Of a stretch of DNA of 64,000 nt, positions 25,006 to 38,916 are shown in pieces. The notes under the pieces were generated by a model that had not been told where the DNA came from, did no database searches, and saw only the letters and a program-made list of their open reading frames with translations. A program made the translations under genes and the position numbers. The first letter of the stretch is position 1; each line of letters begins with the position of its first letter. Source of the stretch: Hypoxylon rubiginosum (Eukaryota; Ascomycota; Sordariomycetes; Xylariales; Hypoxylaceae); NCBI GenBank assembly GCA_902806565.1, contig CADCXA010000019.1, positions 393,202 through 457,201 of the forward strand. Reading direction: 5' to 3'.

Positions 25006-26433
25006 TCATTCGTCGGGCCAAGAAGGGTTCGGCTCCGGTTTCGTGACAGCCCAGCGGTAGAGGCTGCGTAAGCTGCCCCTGATCCACCCTTCAAGCTCCT
25101 CTTCGGGGACGACGATCTCTTTCGCGCGGGCCTCTTCTTCGGGTTGGGCCTCGAAGCGTCGCATGCGCATAGATATCCGCGGGTCCAAGACGATAGGACT
25201 TGCCCATATCTTCTCCGCCGGCGCGGCGGGAGTGCTGGTGCTGGATTCCTTCTCGCTTTCCTCCTCGGGTTTCTTCTCCTTCCATACCGACTTGACCCAG
25301 TCTCTCTCCTCGTGCTCGAGGGCCGTCTCCTGCTCGCTTCTCGTCATGCCCGCGTCCTCGCGGTATTCGCGCGCCGCCCCAAAGCAGACAGCCGCTACTT
25401 CGCGACCGACGTCATCGGCCAAGTATCTGCGACTGAAGAATCGTCGTGTTCGGGTCAAGGTGTTGGAGAAGCCGAGGATGTGCGGGAATCCTATGGGCGT
25501 CGATGGTGAAAACTCGGAGGGTATTAACATGGGCAGGGCGGATGTAGGGTAGTCGTTGGTCGTGTTGTACGGGGGTGGTTGTGGCGGTCTCTCGGGTTTC
25601 TTTTCCGACTTTTCTTCCGTCTTCGTTTCCTCCTTCTTTTCTTCCTCGCCCCCTTCAGAAGCTTGTATCTCTTCGACCTTTTGTAGTTCCGGTTCCGGTT
25701 CCGGTTCCGGTACTTGCGGCGGGGTGAGGGGTCCTAACCAACCTTCGTGTAGGCCTCGCACGTATTCCTTCCATGTGTGTCTCCCTATCACAATATCGCC
25801 TCGCATGCCATGGTATTCAGGCGTTCCGTTTTTCTTCCTGATCTCTTGCACAATCTCATCTTGAGTCTGAGTGTCTGTCTCCGGCTGTCTTGTCCTTCGT
25901 ATTCTCTCTGCGACGGCTGCTCTAACATCACCCTCTTTTCTGCCCTGCACGAACTCCCAATCCAGCCCTGAAGCAGCCAATATCGGTTTTATGTACTCGG
26001 TGAAGTGATCCTGTGCGACGCGCAGTCCGTCACCAGGCGGGCTCTCGAGGAAGATGGTGAGCTTTCGCGGCATCTGATTCGGGTTCGAGATGGGCTCTTT
26101 GGCGAGATGGGAGACGGCTTTGGACCACCGGGCAGTGGCACGCTTCTTTTCACGCTTGTCGTAGATTATGGCAGCGGAAATGGAGCCCGTAACAGCAAAG
26201 AATATCATCCAGTTGCGGGAGGGAAGCTTTCTAGGCAAAACGGGGATCCCCATCATGCGGAAGGCTGGGTTGGGCTTTGGGGCTTTATACGCGGCTCCTG
26301 GGGTTGTTGTAGCTCCTGCCTGTCGTTGCCGTAGGTCAGAACAGGAAATCTCCTATTAGACAGGATAAAGACTTACAGAGGTAGCCGGCGCAGACGCCGC
26401 TCCTTGAGCTGGAGGCGGCGTCGGGTCTGCCAT
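25006..26433 (-). CDS. TIM54: Mitochondrial import inner membrane translocase subunit TIM54
   Basis: Two exons, 26433-26377 and 26319-25006, joined in phase 0 through a 57-nt intron, giving 456 residues. The short Pro/Ala-rich first exon reads MADPTPPPAQG. Exon 2 brings the conserved LPRKLPSRNWMIFF block and a single transmembrane helix at about 56-74, then the large intermembrane-space domain with ARWSKAV, PRKLTIFLESPPGDGL and EYIKPILAASGLDWE. An Ala/Glu/Lys-rich acidic insert includes a Pro-Glu dipeptide run coded by a TTCCGG-type tandem at about 25689-25713. The C-terminus ends near YRWAVTKPEPNPSWPDE. TIM54 is a subunit of the TIM22 complex that inserts carrier proteins into the inner membrane. 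It is transcribed divergently from the COT-1 gene. Confidence 0.93.
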
Positions 26434-27832
26434 TGTCGCGTACAGGATACTTGTTAGACAACCTGATAGTTCCACAGGTTTCCTATGTCAAGCACTGAGC
26501 CAGTCGAAACGTTGGCGATCTCCGTGAAGGGACCAAAGGATTCGACCTTGGAAAGACCTTGAAGTTGTATCGATTTTTGGTGAGGGACCTATCATCGGCT
26601 AACAAAATTTCGACAGGTCGGATCTATGTGGCGCCTATCGGAGCTGCCCCACCTTCAGCTTTGGATTTCCGAGTTTGGCGACCCTGTCCAATCAAAGGTC
26701 GTTTAGCTGATGACTAAGACATTCGGTATAGAGATGTGTTTGGAAATACAAAAGATCAAATCTGAAAATTAGCTAACATGGAATATTTATGTTTGACGAG
26801 TCTGTACAGACGGTACCTCTATTATCCTATGATCCTATGGGCTCTAGCCTTATATAACATAACTATCAAAAGGTTTGTGGGAGAAGCTTCAGATTAAGTT
26901 CTGAGCTCTAACATTTTAACTCCGGGATTCACATACAATCAGATTCACATACAATCACAATTCACAATTGATGGTCTTTTAGCAGTTACATGCATAGATC
27001 TCCAGATCTATCCATGCAACGGTGCCTATTAGACAAACGGGGCAGACTGATTCTGGAAAAGGGACCGCCTAGATGCTTGGCAAGCTAACCCAAATATGGC
27101 TAATCGAAAGCTGATAGCGCCCCTTCCCTGTCCTCCCCAGGCGGTTGGTCTTGTTCGCTAGTGTTTTCAGTGTTTTCAGGGGCTTCGTCGCACCCACCTA
27201 CACTCCTGTTTAGGGAATCACCTCGACCAGTAGCATTCTATTCCATTCGAGGGTTGGGGATCCATCAGACAACTTCATATAATTCTGAAAAATCCCCCCT
27301 CTCCCTCTCGTTTTCTACTCTATTTCCTATCAGGTCAGGAAAGCAAAGTCACAGAGACATCTTTGTGGTCTAATTCATTCACTCGTGCGAACTGGACGTC
27401 CCCTCGAGAGTGGTCAAGGCGTAACAACCCCTCTACCAACCGCGGACTATCGCGTGCCAGAAATCGGCCAGAAATCGGCACGGGCCGTAATTCTAATTGG
27501 GCATCTTGTCCCTTCTTTTTTTTTTTTACCCCTTACCCAAGGGTCTTTGACAAGTTTCGGACGAGCTCAGTTGACCTAAGGCGATCGAGATACCCATCCG
27601 CGTGTGGCAGCGTTGGCTTTCTTCCATTCTGCCATTCCATCTTCAACCAGAAATCTAGACTCCAAAAACTCGGTGACCTGACCTCTCGCTTTTTACCGAC
27701 TACGTACGCTCTTTGTCGCAAGCAGCCGCAGTGAAACCTAACAAGACGAAACAAGACATTATAAACTACTCTGCTGTCTGATATTATCTCGACAAGCATC
27801 GGTCCAAAAGGACTGAAACAATTGCGATCAAA
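26434..27832. other. Divergent promoter region of TIM54 and cot-1
   Basis: The 1.4-kb region between two divergently read genes. A direct repeat of GATTCACATACAATCA-type words lies near 26928-26957. Pyrimidine-rich patches and a T-run (27517-27527) near the cot-1 side fit a long leader. Neurospora cot-1 is known for complex upstream regulation; no specific element can be pointed to here. Confidence 0.4.
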
Positions 27833-29948
<2,116 letters not shown>

Positions 29949-30757
29949 TCGTGTATGCTCTTGATCCTGTCCTGTCTATTCAGCTCCCGCTATAGCCAGC
30001 CCTACCATTTTTATGGTTTCCAAACACCAAAAGCTACTTGACGAATCAGACGATCCAAGAACCTAACTCACATCATCCAATCCATCTCATTAAACTCTAC
30101 ACGGGTTAAAAATCGAGACCTGGCAGTCTCGTGCGGCGTAAATGTGAATTGCATCTCGAGCAGGAAAAACATAAACGGCCTTAATCACATTCATATCCTG
30201 ATATAGGACCCATGGAACGATGCAGCTTTTGTATGTTGCGAAGTTTGCTTTTTTATTACCGCTGGTCAGGTATCTGGCTTAATGGACTAGCTAGGGGTAG
30301 TCGGTCTATGCGATACGATGCGACGACATCCCATAATAGATGCGGAAACAGTGCATGTGCATCGTGAGATACGGAAGTGCATATTAGGTACCTAGGTAGA
30401 TAGATCATAAACTCGATTAATCGAGTCTTGACTCTCGAGACATGAGCCTTGGTGTTTTCCATGTGTCTTCCAAAGCATTCTATCATTGCAAATGGAAAAA
30501 GGGGGAAGCGATTACTTAAGCAAGGATCGATTTAAGCCGACAATTTCTATCGGCAGCTGTTGTCGGACCGACCTCTCTTATCTTATCTCTCAAGCTTTGG
30601 ACTTTGATTCATTGATCAATCCAAAAAGGTTCAACTCGTATTTCTTCACACCACCTCAACATCGAGCGACAAACCATTACCGTGATACACGAAGGTGCAG
30701 CGCAACAAAACAACTGATATCCAACTACATTAAAGAAGTATTGGCGCCTGATAAATC
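29949..30757. other. Intergenic region between cot-1 and the SF3A2 gene
   Basis: Holds the cot-1 terminator and the SF3A2 promoter. A CCTAGGTA-type word cluster (AGGTACCTAGGTAGATAG) is at about 30387-30404, and an ACTCGATTAATCGAGT palindrome lies nearby at 30411-30426. No gene was seen. Confidence 0.4.
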
Positions 30758-31489
30758 ATGGATTACCAGAACCGCGCTGGCTCCAAATTCGGCGGCGGCG
30801 GTGTCGCCTCGCACAGCGCCACCAATGCCGACCGACGAGAGCGCCTGCGCAAGCTCGCCCTCGAGACTATCGACCTCGACAAAGACCCCTACTTTTTCAA
30901 GAACCACGTCGGCTCCTTCGAATGCCGTCTGTGCCTGACTGTACATCAAAATGACGGCTCCTACCTCGCCCACACCCAGGGCAAGAAGCACCAGACGAAC
31001 CTAGCGAGGCGCGCCGCCCGCGAGCAGAAGGAAGGAAAGGGACAGGTAGATCCGAACACGGGGCTGCCAGTAGGCGTCGTCGGCGCGGGATTCGGCGCGG
31101 GCATGGTGCGGAAGAACATGGTGAAGATCGGACGTCCGGGCTACAAGATCACGAAGGTCCGGGACCAGGTGACGCGGCAGCAAGGGTTACTATTCCAGCT
31201 GCAGTACCCGGAGATCGGGCAGGGGGTGACGCCCAAGGTGCGCTTCATGAGCGCGTTCGAGCAGCGCGTCGAGGAGCCGCCCGACAAGGGGTACCAGTAC
31301 ATGCTGGTGGCGGCCGAGCCCTACGAGACGTGCGGCTTCAAGCTCCAGGCCCGCGAGATCGACCGCGCCGGCGACCGCTACTGGACCTGGTGGGACGCCG
31401 ACCTCAAGGAGTTTTGGGTCCAGGTCATGTTCCTGACAGAGCGCGAGGAGCGGTACGTCGGCGTCCCCGGTCTGCCGGGTCGCCGGTGA
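30758..31489 (+). CDS. Splicing factor 3a subunit 2 (SF3A2/Prp11)
   Basis: Single exon, 243 residues, starting MDYQNRAGSKFGGGGVAS, the conserved family start. A U1-type C2H2 zinc finger follows at about 55-80 (FECRLC...H...GKKHQTNL). Next come the conserved block with KIGRPGYKITKVRD and the C-terminal domain around DKGYQYMLVAAEPYETCGFK. The human proline-rich tail is missing, as is usual in fungi. The protein is part of the SF3a complex of the U2 snRNP and helps branch-site recognition during prespliceosome assembly. Third codon positions are markedly G/C-rich, which fits a highly expressed conserved gene. The absence of introns is notable for a spliceosome gene in an intron-rich neighbourhood, but not rare. 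Confidence 0.95.
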   Translation: MDYQNRAGSKFGGGGVASHSATNADRRERLRKLALETIDLDKDPYFFKNHVGSFECRLCLTVHQNDGSYLAHTQGKKHQTNLARRAAREQKEGKGQVDPNTGLPVGVVGAGFGAGMVRKNMVKIGRPGYKITKVRDQVTRQQGLLFQLQYPEIGQGVTPKVRFMSAFEQRVEEPPDKGYQYMLVAAEPYETCGFKLQAREIDRAGDRYWTWWDADLKEFWVQVMFLTEREERYVGVPGLPGRR

Positions 31490-33107
31490 TTCTGTGCTGT
31501 GGAGTTTTATCGTCGATGGAAGGGAATCATATCAAGTTGATACAACCGAAGGAGAATGGGTGTAAGGGGTTTCGCGCTTGCTGCAAGGCACGAATCTAGT
31601 TCCTCGTCGGTGGCACGGGCTATATCATCACCAACAACTTTTACAAGCCCGTTCGCGCATTCAAACAGCAGTCCTCACTTACTATGGTGGTAATTTTATA
31701 ATCGGGTTCTCGACCTATGTAAGTAGGTCGGTCAAAGGAATGTTCTATGGAGGATGAAGTTACGGTAGTTATGTACTAATACCTACTAGGCCTGCGACGA
31801 CGACGACGTTTGCACGCGGTCTAGAAGACTAGGGATATCAGGTAGAAAATTGGGGAAATGATACCAAATATTCATCAACTTTGAAGAATAAATTTCAGAC
31901 TGTTATAAGAAAGCTTGTATCTTCGAAGGAGACGAACTAAAGACCGAGCTCCGAGCAGGTATGGTTCCTACAACGTTGATCAGGAGTTGCGCGTTGATAA
32001 TTGAGTTTCTGAAAGCCCAGTGATGTTCTCCCACCTGCTACTGCACTGGTAATAACCACGAGCTTGCTTACACATAGGATTATATCAACAAACAAGGCTT
32101 CAGTTACTGGCAACTGAAGTAAAGTTTCAACATCGGGTAAACAGCTTCTACCCATTCCCTTTTAAGTCGACATGAGGGAACAAGGAAATGGCCAGAATCT
32201 AGTTCTTGGGAATGCATCTTCATTTTCCTTTTGATAGGACACTTGCTACTTAACTAGGCCTGCTTCTTTAAGAGTCACAAGGCCTGATTCACATGCCATA
32301 GCTCGGCTACATGTCCTTTTCTCTCTCCCCTTTCTAGCCGATGGCTTTGCAGCATCTTTTCAGCCCGAACTCCAAGATCAGGGACAACGTTGGAGTAAAG
32401 CTCGTATTCATCTCTTCCGCTACATTAGGTCACATGAAGGAAAGAGCTGCATGCAGCTCGACTTATACTACTCTCCATCTACCGCCTATCAATATTGTAT
32501 TTACTCGGACGTCATTATGCATACCTCCATTGAGCTACTAGCCCAGTTTCTAGTCAGTTGATAAAACCCCTAGCATATAGCAAACATCACAAGGATTAGA
32601 TAGGTTGACCATGAAAGTACCACTGAACTTCTCATCCCTTACGTTCTTGGAGCATTCTAGGCTTTTATTCATTGTCGCTCAACATGCGATTTCTTAAGCT
32701 ATGCCATCTCACAGGTTGGTCATTCTTAAAGCTAGGAATATCTCATTGGACTTAGAGCTGTGGTCAAATCTCAAAATGGGATCGGGGTAGTAGGTAGACG
32801 AGAGCCACCGTATTAACCTGTGGTAGTGAGGTTAGCAATTCCGCCAGATCATTGTTTTTTCTTAACACCGTCTCTTCGTGTAGTTAAATCGCATTACAGT
32901 GTAGTTCTATGAAATGTATCTAGTTACCTACCTAGGTAGGTAGGTACCTAGGTATGTAAGAATCTTATGGCCGTCGGACCTCCGAAAGGGGCGGATATCC
33001 GGAACATGTCTAAATAGAATAATTTGAATGACAGCCGATTGTGAACCTTATTGACAAATGATGGTGTATAATACTTCTCTTAACTAGTGTCAGTTCTCAG
33101 TGCCATT
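31490..33107. other. Intergenic region with CCTAGGTA array
   Basis: No gene is supported. A dense array of the word CCTAGGTA and half-sites sits at 32924-32955. A plus-strand frame at 32341-32541 contains KLVFISSATLG, which loosely resembles the VxISS strand of short-chain dehydrogenases. It lacks the rest of the fold and could be chance or a relic. Confidence 0.4.
32924..32955. repeat. Array of palindromic CCTAGGTA words
   Basis: Alternating TACCTAGGTA units and GGTAGGTA half-sites form a locally self-complementary stretch of about 32 bases. It is the densest of many such words scattered over the intergenic parts of the window. Confidence 0.6.
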
Positions 33108-33912
33108 ATGAAAATCCTTTGCCTTCATAGTGATGGTCAGAACGCGAAGATATTCCAATCCGAGTTAGGTAGACAAATAATATGCGTCATACACATCTCA
33201 CCACGTTCACTAATACGTTCTCGTAGCCTCATTCTTATCCAAATTACAGCAACTCGTCGTAGATCTATCTTTTGATTTTGTCGACGTACCTCGCCACAAG
33301 TTCTACGAAACAGGGGAAGTCAAAGATATTCGTACAGCCCACCAGTGGCTAGAGAAGAAGCTAGATCATGACAATCCTTACGATGGCGTCCTAGCGTTTT
33401 CCCAAAGTGCTGCTCTCGTTTCCAGCTTCCTCTTGTATCGACAATGGTACGATCACGAGTTGCCACCGCCGTTCAGATTTGCTATTTGGATCAGCGGGGA
33501 CATCCCGCTCCAGGTCTTAAAAGATCTCGGGGTGCCGGTCTCCAAGGAGGCCGAAGGCGTCGTGGCGCGAGCTAGGCTACAGCGCGATCAAGGACTCGGC
33601 CCGTCTCTAGCCCACGCCGCGAAAGCGCGACGGGCCGTGTTCGACTCAGACGACTGCTTCGGGCTGAATCTGAACAGGCTCCCGCTGGAACTGAAGATAA
33701 GGATACCGACAGTCCACGTCTGGGGAGAGAAGGATCCGCTGTTCCCAGGCTCGGTCCACCTAGCGGGACTCTGCGACCCCTATATCAGAAAGATTCACGT
33801 GCATCAGGGGGCGCACGAGGTTCCCCGGGACGGGAAAGAATTGACGGAGCTGGCGTCGCTAGTGGAATGGTGTATTCAGCGCGCCACCTGGCCGGGACAA
33901 ACACAGCTCTAA
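33108..33912 (+). CDS. FSH1-family serine hydrolase
   Basis: Two exons, 33108-33168 and 33227-33912, joined in phase 1 through a 58-nt intron with branch site CTAAT, giving 248 residues. It opens MKILCLHSDGQN, the family start MKxLCLHGxGxN with the Gly changed to Ser. DFVDVP follows near 38-42. The nucleophile elbow reads VLAFSQSAAL, with Ser at about 79. Both glycines of the usual GFSQG are replaced (Ala and Ser), which is unusual and could alter the oxyanion geometry. The acid (VWGEKDPL) and the histidine (GAHEVPR) are present. The family hydrolyses esters or thioesters; some members such as LovG release products from polyketide synthases. The P450 gene is 0.8 kb downstream on the same strand, which suggests but does not prove a shared pathway. 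Confidence 0.85.
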
Positions 33913-34729
33913 AGACAAAAACGATTCAGTCGACAATGGCATGATAGCTAGCTAGAACACCCCATTGCTAGTCTCGAACGTAGATCTTTCTGGCTTGAAA
34001 GTACTCCCTTCTAGTCGGGGATGATAGAGCCACGTTAGCTTTTATTTGAGTTCATTGTATTTACCACGTTGTTGAATTTCCAATGCGGCTATATGTGAGT
34101 TTATAATGTCTCACTTCTCTTAATATAGTACGGGACCGTCCGTTTCAGAGACATGAGAAAGTTCCCATTAACCTGCTGGGTTTGCAAGATTCCTTTTCTC
34201 GAAGTTTCATGCTGTAATTAATAATTGGCTGCAGGATCTAAAGCTCCGACAACTTAGTAGCCGGTAACCATTGTGCAGCGAACTACGCCTATACCCCAAA
34301 GGACGAGATGGCTCCTCATGCGCTGTTTTCATTTTCTAGGCCGCTTAACTTATTTCAGGTATTAAAGTCTAGACGGAGGGTAAACTCCCTAATCTACCTG
34401 ACAATTCGATGATATTGCCACTTTCTGCTAGTAAGAAGCTACGTCAATCTTGGACTACTTCTGTAAGGGATCGTAGCCATGCCCCTACACGAGGTATCCA
34501 CTCTTGATCGATAATCAAGCTTATTAGCATATAGTAACCACAATGCCTAGAAGAGTCAAGTTTGAGCAGGACTAGTTTGTTGGCAAGGACATGGCTATGA
34601 CTATCGGCTTTCCTAGCCATGGGATCCGACATAATTTACGTCTCTGCAGTCTGAATCTTGCTCTTCATCCTTATGCTCCAGTATCCATCTCGCCTGTGAG
34701 GAATCGTGCGGCTGACCCTGATCACGAAT
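33913..34729. other. Intergenic region between hydrolase and P450
   Basis: Holds the terminator of the hydrolase gene and the promoter of the P450 gene. No other coding signal was seen. Confidence 0.45.
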
Positions 34730-36536
34730 ATGCAGTCTTCGCTTGACTTGTTGTTCAACACCTCGAATGGTTCTCTCGCTGTATGGACCGTCTTCCTTGG
34801 TTCTCTGGTGTGGTATGCTGTCTCGGCAGCGATAGTATGGCATCGTCTACGTCAGTTCCCGGGGCCGATTCTAGCCAAGTTCTCCTACCTCTGGGGCTAC
34901 TTTGCCATGAGGACTGGGCGCATGCATCATATACTCGCGAAAGAGCAACATGAATATGGTAAAATCATGCGTATAGGACCTAACGAGCTTCTCGTATACG
35001 ATCCGGAGACTCTTTGGCACATGAACAGCGTCCGCTCCACATACGGGCGCGGTAACTGGTATGCAAGTATTCAGTTCGACCCATACGGACATAGCGTTCT
35101 GTCCGAGCCAGACACGGCGAAGCACGACAGACGCAAAGCTCAGATTGGAAGTGGATACGCGGGAAAGGGGAATGTGAACCTCGAGCAGAAAGTCGACTCT
35201 CAAATAGCCATCCTGGTGAATATTCTGAAGACGAAGTATCTCAATAAGAGCGGACAGGGAATCGTGGACTTCGGCCGACTTGTGAGGTTCTTTCAAATCG
35301 ACCTTGTCACACTCGTGGGTTCTGGCGAACCATGGGGCGATCTTGCCACCGAGACGGACCAGTTCGACTTCATCTCTATTGCGGATGGAGTCGTCCCATT
35401 TCTGCATTCTTTCATGATGATACCATTATTACGCGACTTCTTTGCCTCAAAGTTCTTCTTGAGTCTAGCCGGTCCTAAAGCCACCGATAAGAAAGGCATG
35501 GGGAGATTCCTAGGGTGAGCTTGCACTGTGGCTGCGCATCCAATTCTTACCGTCTTTCCCAGCTAATCGAGATGCCAAGGATCATCAAGCGGAATGTCGA
35601 AAGCCGTTTCGGTGACAGCCCGAGTCGGGCAACCGGCCAGGGCGATATGCTGGTAAGTGGCGCCCAGGTTGTGCCGCTTAATCTTGCCGCACCCCGTCGT
35701 TGAAGCAACACGTCATTCTCTAACGCAACTTCAGGACGAATGGATCAAGCACGGCCTAACGCGCCGAGAATGTGAACTAGAGCTTGCTGTTCAGGTTCCA
35801 GCAGGGTCTGAGACCTCGACAACTGCGATTCGAGGAATAATGCTTTACCTATTGTCAGCACCTAATGCTTATGAGAGACTTCAACAAGAGATATCATCTG
35901 GCATTGAAGGAGGCCTTATCTCGGACCCCATTACCCAGGAAGAGGCGAAAAGAATGCCGTACCTACAGGTAAGATCATACCCTGTGTATTAAACTTCTCG
36001 AACTAACACAACCGAGCCAGGCCGTTATACACGAAGGTCTCCGGATGGTACCCCCGGCCACCACGGGTTTCCCTAAAAAGGTTCCTGCGGGTGGCGACAC
36101 CTTATGCGGCAAATTTGTGCCAGCAGGCACAGACGTCTTCGTGAACATGTGGAGTATGTTGCGTAACAAAGAAGTCTTTGGCGAAGACGCTGATATCTTT
36201 CGTCCCGAGCGCTTCCTGGAATACGATACAGCCAAGAAGGCAGAGCGCGTTAAGAATATTGACTTGGCTTTTGGGCACGGCCGATGGATGTGTCCGGGGA
36301 AGACACTCGCTTGGTTCGAGCTGAACAAGATTTTTGTTGAGGTACGTGGCAATTTATAACCCTGCGCCCCTTGACCACGGCCCCCTTTCGGGTATTTCTG
36401 ATGCTATTCTCCCCAGCTTCTGAGAAATTTTGACTTCCAGATTGTGAACCCAGAGTCCCCGTGGAGATGTCGAGGTTACTCGAGCTTCTTAATAGATGAC
36501 TTTTGGATACGAGTGGTTGAAAGAAGTCCGTTATAG
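34730..36536 (+). CDS. Cytochrome P450 monooxygenase (pisatin-demethylase-like)
   Basis: Five exons, 34730-35514, 35580-35652, 35735-35968, 36021-36341 and 36417-36536, give 510 residues, the normal length for a microsomal fungal P450. An N-terminal membrane anchor is at about 16-38, followed by a proline hinge (RQFPGPILAKFS). The I-helix motif AGSETST is at about 309-315 and the K-helix ExxR is HEGLR at about 368-372. The PERF motif is RPERFL. The haem loop FGHGRWMCPG has the ligand Cys at about 455. All splice phases close and no stop interrupts the frame. It should sit in the ER membrane, use NADPH-P450 reductase and hydroxylate or demethylate a small molecule. The general pattern resembles fungal pisatin-demethylase-type P450s; the substrate is unknown. 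Its neighbour is a hydrolase, but no backbone synthase is in the window. Confidence 0.92.
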
Positions 36537-38115
36537 CTATGAAGAGACGTAATGATGGTGTACAGTGGTTTACCTAGGTGGACAATCGTAGTTACCTAGG
36601 AACATAAATATGCCTTCCCCGCATTAATTTCTTCTAATAAAGTGATGTCGTTGCCGCCCCTATACTGGTATCACGAGGCGGTTGACAAATCCTTAATACA
36701 CATCCGATAAATCACTTTTGATAGATCAATCATCAATATACCCTTCTTGAGAGGATTTATGATAGGTGCCTCACTTGGACACTTATCGGTCCCTCCTGGG
36801 TATAGAACAACACCAAGAGCTTAGGTATCGACACGGCTGCCTTACTAGATTCGAATAGGGGGGAGTCGAATTAAGATGTAAGAACTGTCGTAGACTTGGC
36901 GATTACGTGCACGTATTAGTAAATAGAGAGCTAATTCGTTGATAGGTTAAGAAAGCGGATTACTGCAGTGTCACCACACGAGAGTCAGTAATAGTTAGAG
37001 CCGCAGTCCTCAAAGCATGGATTTACTAGTAAAGACGAAAAGTAGAGACCGAGATGCCATCATACTAGAGTATATGCAAAAGGGCCTTCCCATACCCGTG
37101 TATTTATATCAAGTGAAGGTGACCTAGGTACCTACCGGTGGGCTAGGTTGTGTTGGGTTACTTTTAACTCTTGGAACTATATATATTATAATATATATAT
37201 CATCTCATTTACTGTCTGGAACATAAGTATCGCCCAGAGTGAGAGAGGTGCTAGAACTTTCTCCTGTCAAGTTAAAAGGAGGACCGGGGAAATACCTCAA
37301 TCACCCCCCCGGCTCCCTATTTGCTTGTTAAGACTCGTACACGAGCCATATTACTAGATTTATAAAACATACCATGTAAACACATATGAATGATTTACCA
37401 AGGAAGGCACAAGACTAACGATAAAGTGAAATGGTGCACCCGGTAGGATTCAGTCTTCACACCAAGGTGACAGATTGATGAAGAAGTCACTTCCCAGGCT
37501 GTCGGCCGTTGAAATCATACTCTAAGACTACTGTAACATTACAAGCATTGACCAAGCTCTCCTTGTCATCCACCCTGGCTGACCGGAGGCTCTAAATGGT
37601 AACTGCTTACCTCGGCTCCGTTTATAGCCCTATGACTGATTACCTCACGGATGGCGAACTTCTCCTATGGGTAAACATTTAATTCATCTCGTACCTAGAC
37701 TCTCCTTCATGGGGCGAAATATCGCGAAAGGATCAACGTCAGCAATTCCCATTTCGGTCCTCAAGGGGGCTTCCCAGGTTACCTTTATGTCAGCAAGTAG
37801 CAATGCTTATAGAGAACGAGATGGGAATAGTGCGTGAGATATATTGTGCCTGGTCGAAGAGAAGAGATGACTAGATAGAAATTCAATAGATCGGAATGGC
37901 CTCGGTCTAACACTACTAAGACGACCTATGGGTCTCTTAATAGTCAACTTGTACCTATCTGTGTCAAGGCTATATAAATAGGAACGTAGGGCTCACTAGC
38001 TTGAAGGACCATATCCATGATACCAAGAAATTAAGGCGCAACTGCTTTTAAGCCTCAAGGCGAGACAGGGACTTATCTTCTATTAGCGAATACGGTATCT
38101 AGTAAACTTGCAACA
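36537..38115. other. Intergenic region
   Basis: Between the P450 and SLATT genes. CCTAGGTA words occur near 36571-36600 and 37121-37136, and a TATATATTATAATATATATA palindrome lies at about 37180-37200. No gene was supported. Confidence 0.4.
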
Positions 38116-38916
38116 ATGTCGGACGTCAAAGATGTCCATTCTCCTCTCCTAACCCCTACATCGAAGACCTCTGTCCCTCAGCTAGGGTCACCGTCAGTTC
38201 CCAAGCCGTCCAAAGCACCCGCTTCCCCCCAAACGCCGGCAAACCTGACTCCCATCAACCCGGCTCCCCTGAAGTCAGCCACCAACCTGACCTGGGGCGC
38301 CCCGGCCGGCCTCCCGGTCCGCGGCCCCAACGACGAAAACCTAGTCATATTCCGAAAGGCCCTGGGGATAAACTACCACCGCGAGGCCAGCGACGGCGGC
38401 ACCCTCGAGGAGGGCCGCAAGTCCGCCATCGGCATCTACAAGTCGGTGCTCGAGGCCCAGAGCAGCAAGTCGGTGCGGCACGCCCTCCTCACCGCGTTCC
38501 TCTACTTCTGCTACTTCGCGCAGATCGTCGTCGGCGCCGCCCTGACGGCCATCGGCCCCTCGTCGGCGCGGTACGAGACCACCGTCACGGTCCTCGGCGC
38601 CGTGAACACGACGCTCGCCGGCATCCTGGCCCTGATCCGGGGTTCGGGCCAGCCGCAGCGGCTGGAGAAGGACCGCGTCGGCTTCCGGCGGCTGCAGGAC
38701 TGGGTGGAGGAGACGGAGGCGTTATTGGCGGTCGGCGTCATCGGTCGTGATAGAAAAGAGGTCGGGCTGCTGGTCGAGAGCGCCTTCAAGCGCTACAACG
38801 CCGCCAAGATGAGCGTCGAGAACAACAGCCCGGACTTCTACGTCAACCACGCCGTCGACGGCCGCGCAAGCGACGACGACGTCGCGGGGCAGCCGCTTAA
38901 GGCGAACGGGTCCTGA
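38116..38916 (+). CDS. SLATT_fungal-domain protein (two-TM, SMODS/SLOG-associating type)
   Basis: Single exon, 266 residues. The first 60 residues are Pro/Ser/Thr-rich and probably cytosolic and disordered. The SLATT_fungal core runs from about 75 to 235: LVIFRKALGIN, then two adjacent transmembrane helices (about 120-145, HALLTAFLYFCYFAQIVVGA; and about 155-174, TVTVLGAVNTTLAGILALI), then the helix GFRRLQDWVEETEALLAVG and a basic helical tail. SLATT domains were defined in bacteria as membrane effectors coupled to nucleotide-sensing SMODS and SLOG proteins in defence loci. Fungi carry a stand-alone version of unknown role. Very high G/C at third positions contrasts with the A/T-rich surroundings. 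No sensor partner is next to it. Confidence 0.88.
   Translation: MSDVKDVHSPLLTPTSKTSVPQLGSPSVPKPSKAPASPQTPANLTPINPAPLKSATNLTWGAPAGLPVRGPNDENLVIFRKALGINYHREASDGGTLEEGRKSAIGIYKSVLEAQSSKSVRHALLTAFLYFCYFAQIVVGAALTAIGPSSARYETTVTVLGAVNTTLAGILALIRGSGQPQRLEKDRVGFRRLQDWVEETEALLAVGVIGRDRKEVGLLVESAFKRYNAAKMSVENNSPDFYVNHAVDGRASDDDVAGQPLKANGS

Noticed and set aside
32341..32541. Possible short-chain dehydrogenase fragment (KLVFISSATLG)
   Set aside because: Only one strand-like motif, no cofactor loop or catalytic Tyr-Lys; cannot tell relic from chance.
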